Program-made: the position numbers and the translations under genes | Notes under the pieces: generated by a model | The model's input: only the letters and a program-made list of their open reading frames with translations | Told to the model about the DNA's origin: nothing | The model's database searches: none | Assembly (NCBI GenBank): GCA_017477805.1 | Contig: JAFUUM010000208.1 | Coordinates: 1-5,097, forward strand | Origin: Lachnospiraceae bacterium | GTDB taxonomy: Bacteria; Bacillota; Clostridia; Lachnospirales; Lachnospiraceae | Reading direction: 5' to 3' | Length of the DNA stretch: 5,097 nt | Shown here: in pieces, positions 1 through 4,917 of the stretch | How positions within the stretch are numbered: position 1 is the first letter of the stretch | Layout of the letters: each line of letters begins with the position of its first letter

Positions 1-185
1 AGAAGGAAGTTGTTACCATCCTGCGTGCCGTACACAAGTACAAGGATTCCAGAGAGCAGTTCGAACAGAGAACTCACAAAAGACTGATCGATATCATTGC
101 ACCGACACCCAAGACCATCGATGCACTGCAGAGACTCGAGATGCCTGCAGGCGTGTATATCGACATCAAGATGAAGAACAAATAA
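1..185 (+). CDS. rpsJ: 30S ribosomal protein S10 (uS10), 3' end only
   Basis: The reading frame enters the window at base 3 and gives 60 residues before a TAA at 183-185, so roughly the first 40 residues of a protein that is usually about 102-105 residues are missing. The visible part contains the very conserved segments KEVVTILRAVHKYKDSREQF, RTHKRLIDI and PTPKTIDALQRLEMPAGV, which identify S10. S10 sits in the head of the small subunit, and in many bacteria it also pairs with NusB in transcription antitermination of rRNA operons. The C-terminus runs a few residues past the usual end (YIDIKMKNK), with a basic tail. It is the first gene of the classical S10 operon and rplC follows after 71 bases. 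The operon promoter and leader lie upstream of the window, so control of the whole operon cannot be judged here. Confidence 0.98.
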   Translation, partial: KEVVTILRAVHKYKDSREQFEQRTHKRLIDIIAPTPKTIDALQRLEMPAGVYIDIKMKNK

Positions 186-201
186 ACTAATCACACAGAC
201 C

Positions 202-251
202 TCTACTAGTATGATCTCCTATAAAGAAGATCCGCTGTAGAACAAAGGAGG
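202..251 (+). promoter_or_regulatory. possible stem-loop and anti-Shine-Dalgarno segment before rplC
   Basis: In the rpsJ-rplC spacer, 202-206 can pair with 237-241 (5 bp). After an internal loop, GATCTCC (213-219) can pair with GAAGATC (226-232) with one mismatch around a 6-base loop, TATAAA. The segment TCTCCT (215-220) is also complementary to the rplC ribosome binding site AGGAGG (246-251), with one G-U pair. The local hairpin would therefore occupy the anti-Shine-Dalgarno segment and leave the binding site free, while the alternative would hide it. The pairings are short and could arise by chance. No terminator-like U tract follows. Any regulatory role is inference. Confidence 0.3.
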
Positions 252-256
252 CAAAC

Positions 257-940
257 ATGAAGAAAGCAATTTTGGCAACAAAAGTCGGAATGACTCAGAT
301 CTTCAACGAAGACGGCGAGCTTATTCCCGTAACCGTACTGCAGGCTGGTCCCTGTGTCGTTACTCAGATCAAGACCGAAGAGAACGATGGATACAGCGCA
401 GTTCAGGTAGGTTTCGCAGATGCGAAAGAGAAAGTCATCACCAGAGACAAGGGCGGCAAGAAGAGCGTTGCTCATCGTCACGGTGTGACCAAGGCTGAAA
501 AGGGACACTTCGACAAGGCGGGCGTTGCTCCCAAGAAGTTCGTAAGAGAGTTCCGTTTTGAGAACACCGCTGATTTCGCGATCGGCGCTGAGATCAAGGC
601 TGACATCTTCGCTAACGGCGATCACATTGATGCAACCGCTATTTCCAAGGGTAAAGGATATCAGGGTACCATCAATAGACTGGGTCAGCACAGAGGACAC
701 ATTAAGCATGGTTCGAAGTTCCATCGCCATCAGGGTTCCAACGGCGCATGTTCTTCCCCCAGCCGTGTATTCAAAGGCAAGGGAATGCCCGGACACATGG
801 GTAGCGTAAAGCGTACCGTACAGAATCTGGAAGTTGTCAGAGTAGACGCTGACAAGAACCTGCTTCTGATCAAGGGCGCGGTTCCCGGACCCAAGAAAGC
901 TCTGGTAACCATCAAAGAAAGCACCAGAGTAAACGGTTAA
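257..940 (+). CDS. rplC: 50S ribosomal protein L3 (uL3)
   Basis: This complete gene gives 227 residues. L3 is an early-assembly 23S rRNA-binding protein whose long loop reaches towards the peptidyl-transferase centre. The family signature is present at residues 118-141, from F118 through D125 and SKGKGYQG to R141. The N-terminus KKAILATKVGMTQIF, the loop-tip region around HRHQGSNG (156-163) and the PSRVFKGKGMPGHMG segment (168-182) are also typical. The start is fixed by a strong AGGAGG at 246-251, five bases before the ATG. The protein is longer than the roughly 205-215 residues I expect. Compared from memory with Bacillus L3, there are about 16 extra residues near 60-80, rich in Lys, Arg and His (including VAHRHGVTKA). 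This probably forms a surface loop. It lies between rpsJ and rplD, as expected for the S10 operon. Identification is secure. Confidence 0.99.
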   Translation: MKKAILATKVGMTQIFNEDGELIPVTVLQAGPCVVTQIKTEENDGYSAVQVGFADAKEKVITRDKGGKKSVAHRHGVTKAEKGHFDKAGVAPKKFVREFRFENTADFAIGAEIKADIFANGDHIDATAISKGKGYQGTINRLGQHRGHIKHGSKFHRHQGSNGACSSPSRVFKGKGMPGHMGSVKRTVQNLEVVRVDADKNLLLIKGAVPGPKKALVTIKESTRVNG

Positions 941-966
941 TCTGAGGCGAAAGGAGGACGTAACAA

Positions 967-1590
967 ATGGCTAAAGTATCTGTTTACAATATGGAAGGCA
1001 AAGAAGTCGGCAATATCGACTTAAATGATGCCGTATTCGGTGCCAAGATCAACGAGCACCTGGTACATATGGCTGTTCTGCAGCAGCTGGCTGACAATCG
1101 TCAGGGCACTCAGAAAGCTAAAACACGTTCTGAAGTTTCCGGAGGCGGAAGAAAGCCTTGGAGACAGAAAGGAACCGGACACGCTAGACAGGGTTCCATC
1201 AGAGCACCCCAGTGGAAGGGTGGCGGCGTTGTATTCGCTCCCGTTCCCAGAGACTACAGCTTCAAGCTGAACAAGAAAGAGAAGAGAGCTGCTCTTAAGT
1301 CCGTTCTTACCGATAAGGTACAGACCGGCAAGCTGATCGTTCTTGAGGCTCTGACTTCCGAAGAGTACAAGACCAAGAACATCAAGGCAGTACTGACCAA
1401 CCTGAAGGTTGAAGATAAGGCACTGATCGTGATCGCTGATAAGGATGAGAAAGTTATGAAGTCCGCAGCAAACCTTCCCTTCGTTGAGACCGCTCTTCCC
1501 AACACCATCAACGTTTACGACATTCTGAAGGCAGGCACTCTGATCCTGACCAAGGATGCCGCTCAGAAGATCGAGGAGGTATACGCATAA
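967..1590 (+). CDS. rplD: 50S ribosomal protein L4 (uL4)
   Basis: This complete gene gives 207 residues, the usual length for L4. L4 binds domain I of 23S rRNA, and its extended loop lines the narrowest part of the nascent-peptide exit tunnel beside L22. That loop is clear at about residues 53-94: TRSEVSGGGRKPWRQKGTG, then HARQGS, then WKGGGVVFAP. KPWRQKGTG (63-71) is the region where macrolide-resistance changes are known in other bacteria. Here it looks wild-type, with His at 72 where many species have Arg. The C-terminal part (about 110-207) is the globular Rossmann-like portion ending in VYDILKAGTLILTKDA. The AAGGAGG at 951-957 lies nine bases before the ATG. In gamma-proteobacteria L4 represses the S10 operon by binding its leader, but nothing here shows that this applies in this organism. 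Its stop overlaps the rplW start. Confidence 0.99.
   Translation: MAKVSVYNMEGKEVGNIDLNDAVFGAKINEHLVHMAVLQQLADNRQGTQKAKTRSEVSGGGRKPWRQKGTGHARQGSIRAPQWKGGGVVFAPVPRDYSFKLNKKEKRAALKSVLTDKVQTGKLIVLEALTSEEYKTKNIKAVLTNLKVEDKALIVIADKDEKVMKSAANLPFVETALPNTINVYDILKAGTLILTKDAAQKIEEVYA
1573..1580 (+). promoter_or_regulatory. rplW ribosome binding site inside the rplD coding end
   Basis: GAGGAGGT lies within the last codons of rplD (in the Glu-Glu-Val stretch of its C-terminus), nine bases before the rplW ATG. It fixes the rplW start at the TAATG overlap. Ribosomes finishing rplD would pass over it, which suits coupled or reinitiating translation. Confidence 0.85.
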
Positions 1591-1889
1591 TGGCTGATAT
1601 TAAATACTACGACGTAATCTTAAAGCCCCTCGTTACCGAGAAGAGCATGTCCGGTATGGCAACCAAGAGATACACTTTCCTGGTTAACCCCGAAGTGACC
1701 AAGACTCAGATCAAAGACGCAGTTGAGAAGATGTTCGACGGCGTTAAGGTAGCTAAGGTAAACACCGCTAATCTGGATGGCAAGAACAAGAGAAGAGGTC
1801 TGGTAGTTGGTAAGACTGCAAAGACCAAGAAAGCGATCGTTCAGCTGACAGAAGACAGCAAGGATATCGAGATCTTCGCAGGTCTGTAA
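1590..1889 (+). CDS. rplW: 50S ribosomal protein L23 (uL23)
   Basis: This complete gene gives 99 residues, normal for bacterial L23. L23 sits at the exit of the peptide tunnel, where it contacts trigger factor and signal recognition particle. The sequence shows the typical start DVILKPLVTEKS (8-19), the YTFLVNPEVTKTQIKDAVEKMF core (28-49), GVKVAKVNT (51-59) and the C-terminal KKAIVQL strand (80-86) that matches the family signature closely. The extended loop between them (about 60-79) is rich in Lys and Arg, as expected for rRNA contact. The ATG shares its A with the TAA of rplD, and the ribosome binding site lies inside rplD, so translation of the two is probably coupled. It is followed by the longest spacer in the window. 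Confidence 0.99.
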   Translation: MADIKYYDVILKPLVTEKSMSGMATKRYTFLVNPEVTKTQIKDAVEKMFDGVKVAKVNTANLDGKNKRRGLVVGKTAKTKKAIVQLTEDSKDIEIFAGL

Positions 1890-1911
1890 GATACACGCAG
1901 ACAAAGCGACG

Positions 1912-1988
1912 TAGCGGTAAGTGCAGATAAAACAACTATGCAAACGGACAATTCTTTTTGACTAATGCACTGCCGCTGATCCGTTTGC
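1912..1988 (+). promoter_or_regulatory. candidate structured RNA (pseudoknot or alternative folds) before rplB
   Basis: The 124-base rplW-rplB spacer contains two strong complementary pairs in interleaved order. Helix A pairs 1912-1925 with 1966-1978: 13 pairs counting two G-U pairs (1912-1978 and 1918-1972), with a single bulged A at 1919. Helix B pairs GCAAACGGA (1940-1948) with TCCGTTTGC (1980-1988): nine Watson-Crick pairs, plus a possible U-G at 1939-1989. The 5' half of B lies in the loop of A and its 3' half lies one base after A. The two helices therefore make a pseudoknot or exclude each other. The rplB ribosome binding site begins 12 bases downstream and is not inside either helix. 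No U tract follows, so this is not an intrinsic terminator. Possible roles are an r-protein-binding translational control element, an mRNA processing site or a stability element. The complementarity is seen; the function is inferred. Confidence 0.55.
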
Positions 1989-2013
1989 GAGAAAAAGAAA
2001 AGGAGATAAAGCA

Positions 2014-2859
2014 ATGGGAATTAAGACATACAATCCCTATACACCTTCCAGAAGAAACATGACTTCTTCCGATTTTTCCGAAGTAACGAAGTCTACTCCT
2101 GAGAAGAGCCTGATCGCCAGCAAAAAGAAAAACGCCGGCCGTAACAACCAGGGTAAGATCACTGTTAGACACCAGGGCGGTGGTAACAGACAGAAATACA
2201 GAATGGTTGATTTCAAGAGAAACAGCAAGGATGGCATCCCTGCAAAGGTTATTGGTATCGAGTACGATCCCAACAGAACCGCTAACATCGCACTGATCTG
2301 CTACGCAGACGGTGAGAAGAGCTACATCCTCGCTCCCAACGGCCTGACCGATGGCATGAAGATCATGAACGGTCCCGAAGCCGAAGTAAGAATTGGTAAC
2401 TGCCTGCCTCTGGCTGCTATTCCTGTAGGTACGGAAGTTCACAACATCGAGCTGTATCCCGGCAAGGGCGGCCAGCTGGTTCGTAGCGCAGGTAACAGCG
2501 CTCAGCTGATGGCAAAAGAAGGTAAGTACGCAACTCTGCGTCTTCCCTCCGGCGAAATGAGAATGGTTCCTATCGAGTGCAGAGCTACCGTAGGTGTTGT
2601 CGGTAACATCGACCACAACCTTGTTAAGATCGGTAAAGCTGGACGTAAGCGTCACATGGGTATCAGACCTACCGTTCGCGGTTCCGTAATGAACCCCAAC
2701 GATCACCCTCATGGTGGTGGTGAAGGTAAGGCTCCTGTAGGACGTCCCGGTCCTTGCACACCTTGGGGTAAGCCTGCTCTGGGTCTGAAGACTCGTAAGA
2801 AGAAAAAGGCTTCCAATAAGCTGATCGTCAGAAGACGTGACGGTAGAGCCATCAAATAA
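2014..2859 (+). CDS. rplB: 50S ribosomal protein L2 (uL2)
   Basis: This complete gene gives 281 residues, close to the usual 273-280. L2 is a primary 23S rRNA-binding protein that helps join the subunits and supports peptidyl-transferase activity. The N-terminus (GIKTYNPYTPSRRNMT), the RNA-binding OB-like segment with GRNNQGKITVRHQGGGNRQ (42-60) and the SH3-like middle (about 125-200, with LYPGKGGQLVRSAGNSAQLM at 147-166) are all typical. The family signature PTVRGSVMNPND lies at 219-230 and is followed by HPHGGGEG (231-238), which carries the conserved histidine studied in E. coli as His229. The C-terminus is strongly basic (TRKKKKASNK and IVRRRDGRAIK). The ribosome binding site AAGGAG (2000-2005) lies eight bases before the ATG. 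It differs from the other genes in the window in having a long, structured spacer upstream. Confidence 0.99.
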   Translation: MGIKTYNPYTPSRRNMTSSDFSEVTKSTPEKSLIASKKKNAGRNNQGKITVRHQGGGNRQKYRMVDFKRNSKDGIPAKVIGIEYDPNRTANIALICYADGEKSYILAPNGLTDGMKIMNGPEAEVRIGNCLPLAAIPVGTEVHNIELYPGKGGQLVRSAGNSAQLMAKEGKYATLRLPSGEMRMVPIECRATVGVVGNIDHNLVKIGKAGRKRHMGIRPTVRGSVMNPNDHPHGGGEGKAPVGRPGPCTPWGKPALGLKTRKKKKASNKLIVRRRDGRAIK

Positions 2860-2874
2860 TCAGGAGGAAAGACA

Positions 2875-3156
2875 ATGGCAAGATCATTAAAAAAAGGCCC
2901 TTTTGCTGACGCAAGTCTGCTGAAGAAAATAGATGCTATGAACGAGTCCGGACAGAAACAGGTTATCAAGACCTGGTCCCGTCGTTCCACAATCTTCCCT
3001 TCCTTCGTTGGACACACCATTGCTGTTCACGATGGAAGAAAGCATGTTCCCGTATATGTTACTGAGGACATGGTAGGACATAAACTTGGCGAATTCGTTG
3101 CAACCAGAACTTACAGAGGTCACGGCAAAGACGATAAGAAGTCTTCCGTCAGATAA
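2875..3156 (+). CDS. rpsS: 30S ribosomal protein S19 (uS19)
   Basis: This complete gene gives 93 residues, the standard length. S19 lies in the head of the small subunit, forms a complex with S13 and contacts 16S rRNA and the A-site tRNA region. The start MARSLKKGPFAD is diagnostic, and the family signature is visible from DGRKHVPVYV through MVGHKLGEFVAT at residues 53-77. The C-terminus, RTYRGHGKDDKKSSVR, is basic, as usual. AGGAGG at 2862-2867 lies seven bases before the ATG, and only 15 bases separate it from the rplB stop. A 42-base AT-rich spacer follows before rplV. Confidence 0.99.
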   Translation: MARSLKKGPFADASLLKKIDAMNESGQKQVIKTWSRRSTIFPSFVGHTIAVHDGRKHVPVYVTEDMVGHKLGEFVATRTYRGHGKDDKKSSVR

Positions 3157-3198
3157 TCGCCGATTTGATTTTTAACATTTTGGAAGGAGGTTTTTTCT

Positions 3199-3585
3199 AT
3201 GGCAAGCGGACATAGAAGCCAGATCAAAAGAGAAAGAAATGCTAAGAAAGATACAAGACCTTCTGCTAAGTTATCTTATGTAAGAATTCCTGTACAGAAA
3301 GCATGCTTTGTATTAGATGCCATTCGTGGCAAGGATGTTACCACTGCACTGGCAGTGCTGGAGTATAACCCCAAATATGCATCATCCGTAATTAAGAAAC
3401 TGCTTGACTCTGCTATCGCAAATGCGGAGAACAACAATAACATGGACAGATCCAAGCTGTATATCGAAGAGTGCTACGCTAACCACGCAAGCATCATGAA
3501 ACGTGTACAGCCCAGAGCACAGGGTAGAGCTTATCGTATCGAAAAGAGAAATAGCCATATTACCATCGTGCTGAATGAAAGATAG
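3199..3585 (+). CDS. rplV: 50S ribosomal protein L22 (uL22), extended N-terminus
   Basis: This complete gene gives 128 residues, longer than the roughly 110 of E. coli and Bacillus L22. L22 touches all domains of 23S rRNA, and its beta-hairpin reaches the exit-tunnel constriction beside L4. The globular part is recognised by VRIPVQKACFVLDAIRGKDV (28-47), the ANAENNNNM segment (74-82) and the hairpin with IMKRVQPRAQGRAYRIEKR (99-117), ending in SHITIVL (119-125). MKR at 100-102, whose deletion gives macrolide resistance in E. coli, is intact. The extra length is a basic N-terminal segment of about 18 residues (GHRSQIKRERNAKKDTR), which I recall as common in Clostridia. No internal start would remove it, and a perfect AAGGAGGT (3184-3191) supports the chosen ATG. 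The first third uses more TTA and CCT codons than neighbouring genes, a mild shift only. Confidence 0.98.
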   Translation: MASGHRSQIKRERNAKKDTRPSAKLSYVRIPVQKACFVLDAIRGKDVTTALAVLEYNPKYASSVIKKLLDSAIANAENNNNMDRSKLYIEECYANHASIMKRVQPRAQGRAYRIEKRNSHITIVLNER

Positions 3586-3589
3586 GAGG
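3584..3589 (+). promoter_or_regulatory. rpsC ribosome binding site overlapping the rplV stop
   Basis: The rplV stop TAG (3583-3585) runs directly into AGGAGG, so the last two stop-codon bases are part of the binding site. It lies seven bases before the rpsC ATG. A nearer ATG at 3592 is in another frame and too close to the site to be used. The arrangement suggests coupling of rplV and rpsC translation. Confidence 0.85.
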
Positions 3590-3596
3590 AAATGTC

Positions 3597-4259
3597 ATGG
3601 GACAGAAAGTTAATCCGCATGGTCTGAGAGTCGGAGTTATCAAAGATTGGGATTCCAAATGGTACGCTGATGAAGCTGACTTCTCTGATTATCTGGTAGA
3701 AGATTACAACATCAGAAAGTTTCTGAAGAAAAAATTATACTCCGCAGGCATCTCCAAGATCGAGATCGAGAGAGCAGCCGACAGAGTAAGAGTTATCATC
3801 TACACCGCAAAGCCCGGTTTTGTAATCGGTAAGCAGGGTGCAGAGATCGAAGTAACCAAGAAGGAACTGGCAAAGCTGACCGGTAAGGAGAAGATCCTTG
3901 TCGATATCAAGGAGATCAAGAGACCCGATAAGGATGCTCAGCTTGTAGCAGAGAACATCGCACAGCAGCTTGAGCAGCGTGTATCCTTCAGAAGAGCAAT
4001 GAAATCTTGCATGGGCAGAACCATGAAGACCGATGCAAAGGGCATCAAGACTTCCGTTTCCGGTCGTCTGGGCGGTGCTGATATTGCTCGTACCGAATTC
4101 TACAGTGAAGGCACTATTCCCCTTCAGACACTGCGTGCAGATATCGATTACGGTTTTGCAGAGGCAGACACCACTTACGGTAAAGTTGGTGTAAAGGTTT
4201 GGATCTACAAGGGTGAGGTTCTTCCTACAAAGGCTGATAAGGAAGGGAGCGAGAATTAA
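3597..4259 (+). CDS. rpsC: 30S ribosomal protein S3 (uS3)
   Basis: This complete gene gives 220 residues, normal for Firmicutes. S3 lies at the mRNA entry channel of the small subunit. The start MGQKVNPHGLRVGVIKDWDS is the family hallmark. A type II KH RNA-binding domain spans about 39-107, with the GXXG-type loop in GFVIGKQG (74-81). The FRRAMK stretch (131-136) carries Arg132, Arg133 and Lys136, matching the E. coli residues tied to the ribosomal mRNA helicase activity. The C-terminal S3 domain (about 117-207) includes GIKTSVSGRLGGADIAR and PLQTLRADIDYGFAEADTTY, then GKVGVKVWIYKGE. The tail (KADKEGSEN) is short and polar. Spacing to rplV is 11 bases and to rplP two bases. Confidence 0.99.
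   Translation: MGQKVNPHGLRVGVIKDWDSKWYADEADFSDYLVEDYNIRKFLKKKLYSAGISKIEIERAADRVRVIIYTAKPGFVIGKQGAEIEVTKKELAKLTGKEKILVDIKEIKRPDKDAQLVAENIAQQLEQRVSFRRAMKSCMGRTMKTDAKGIKTSVSGRLGGADIARTEFYSEGTIPLQTLRADIDYGFAEADTTYGKVGVKVWIYKGEVLPTKADKEGSEN
4245..4249 (+). promoter_or_regulatory. weak, distant ribosome binding site for rplP
   Basis: The best match upstream of rplP is GGGAG, in the final codons of rpsC and 12 bases before the ATG at 4262. It is weaker and farther away than other sites in the window. Since rplP begins two bases after the rpsC stop, translation probably depends largely on ribosomes arriving from rpsC. The alternative ATG at 4268 would lie still farther away and would lose the conserved Met-Leu-X-Pro start. 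Confidence 0.5.
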
Positions 4260-4261
4260 TC

Positions 4262-4699
4262 ATGTTAATGCCGAAGAGAGTTAAACGTCGTAAACAGTTC
4301 CGCGGCTCCATGGCTGGAAAGCCCACCAAGGGAACCCGGATCACCAACGGTGAATATGGTCTGGTATCTACCGATCCCTGCTGGATCAAGTCCAACCAGA
4401 TCGAAGCAGCCCGTGTAGCCATGACTCGTTACATCAAGCGTGGCGGACAGGTTTGGATCAAAATTTTCCCGGATAAGCCGGTAACCGCAAAACCCGCTGA
4501 GACCCGTATGGGTTCCGGTAAGGGCGCTGTTGAGTATTGGGTAGCTGTTGTAAAGCCCGGCCGCGTTCTGTTCGAGATCGCAGGCGTTCCTGAGGAGACT
4601 GCCAGAGAGGCACTTCGTCTGGCTATGCACAAGCTTCCCTGCAAATGTAAGATCGTTTCCAAAGCCGATCTGGAAGGCGGTGTAGCAAATGAAGAATAA
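4262..4699 (+). CDS. rplP: 50S ribosomal protein L16 (uL16)
   Basis: This complete gene gives 145 residues, the usual length. L16 is a late-assembly large-subunit protein near the A site, where it helps position aminoacyl-tRNA and lies close to the binding region of orthosomycin antibiotics. The start MLMPKRVKRRKQFRGSM matches the family pattern MLxPKR and supports ATG 4262 over the ATG at 4268. The first family signature region is KRGGQVWIKIFPDKPVT (59-75), and the second, RMGSGKG through W93, lies at 82-93. The C-terminal part has the typical EETAREALRLAMHKLPCKCKIV (111-132) seen in bacterial L16. The gene starts two bases after rpsC and overlaps rpmC by 11 bases. Confidence 0.99.
   Translation: MLMPKRVKRRKQFRGSMAGKPTKGTRITNGEYGLVSTDPCWIKSNQIEAARVAMTRYIKRGGQVWIKIFPDKPVTAKPAETRMGSGKGAVEYWVAVVKPGRVLFEIAGVPEETAREALRLAMHKLPCKCKIVSKADLEGGVANEE
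4674..4680 (+). promoter_or_regulatory. rpmC ribosome binding site inside rplP
   Basis: AAGGCGG, one change from the ideal AAGGAGG, lies eight bases before the rpmC ATG at 4689. It is inside the rplP coding sequence. It supports the overlapping start rather than a later one. Confidence 0.65.
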
Positions 4700-4889
4700 G
4701 AAATATTTGGAAGACTTAAATCAGAAGACTGCTGCGGAGTTGTCAGAGGATCTGGTAACTGCGAAGAAGGAACTTTTCAATCTGAGATTCCAGAATGCCA
4801 CCAATCAGCTGGATAACACAGCCCGTATCAGGGAAGTCAGAAAGAATATCGCAAGAATTCAGACTGTCCTGACACAGAAGGCACAGTAA
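4689..4889 (+). CDS. rpmC: 50S ribosomal protein L29 (uL29)
   Basis: This complete gene gives 66 residues, the standard size. L29 is a small two-helix protein next to L23 at the tunnel exit, near the binding site of signal recognition particle and other exit factors. The sequence has the expected first helix with TAAELSEDLVTAKKELFNLRFQ (14-35) and the family signature from N43 to I57 (NTARIREVRKNIARI). The ATG overlaps the last 11 bases of rplP in a different frame. That overlap, together with a fairly good binding site inside rplP, suggests translational coupling. rpsQ follows after 28 bases. Confidence 0.99.
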   Translation: MKNKKYLEDLNQKTAAELSEDLVTAKKELFNLRFQNATNQLDNTARIREVRKNIARIQTVLTQKAQ

Positions 4890-4904
4890 GCCGGTACTGG
4901 AAGA

Positions 4905-4910
4905 AAGGAG
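4905..4910 (+). promoter_or_regulatory. rpsQ ribosome binding site deciding a GTG start
   Basis: AAGGAG lies seven bases before GTG at 4918-4920. No ATG in frame occurs before codon 19, and starting there would remove the conserved ERNLRKTRVGKVVSNKMDKT region. The GTG is therefore the start. Confidence 0.85.
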
Positions 4911-4917
4911 AAAAGTC

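Noticed and set aside
206..796. 196-codon open frame on the minus strand, antisense to rplC
   Set aside because: It is a shadow of rplC with no family resemblance; rplC is certain.
1938..1961. Seven-codon mini-ORF (MQTDNSF) in the rplW-rplB spacer, a possible leader peptide
   Set aside because: There is no Shine-Dalgarno sequence before it, and it has no run of one amino acid that would sense a charged tRNA. A four-codon frame at 1965 is equally unsupported.
1958..1986. TTGACT resembling a -35 promoter box
   Set aside because: No TATAAT-like -10 sequence follows at 16-18 bases; the corresponding position reads CCGTTT.
1940..1988. Inverted repeat as the ends of a small mobile element
   Set aside because: Only 31 bases separate the arms, there are no target-site duplications, and the second interleaved helix fits RNA structure better.
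1912..1996. Intrinsic terminator between rplW and rplB
   Set aside because: The helices have very long loops and are followed by an A-rich stretch rather than a U tract, and rplB and later operon genes must be transcribed.
1936..2712. 258-codon open frame on the minus strand, antisense to rplB
   Set aside because: It lies opposite a certain gene, its translation is low in charged residues with no recognisable domain, and it is explained by the codon bias of rplB.
3157..3198. AT-rich rpsS-rplV spacer with a T-run as a promoter or terminator
   Set aside because: No stem precedes the T-run and no -35/-10 pair is visible; the run simply follows the binding site.
4255..4269. ATTAA-N5-TTAAT inverted repeat around the rplP start
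   Set aside because: It has five A-T pairs only, so it is too weak to be meaningful and is easily produced by the stop and start codons.
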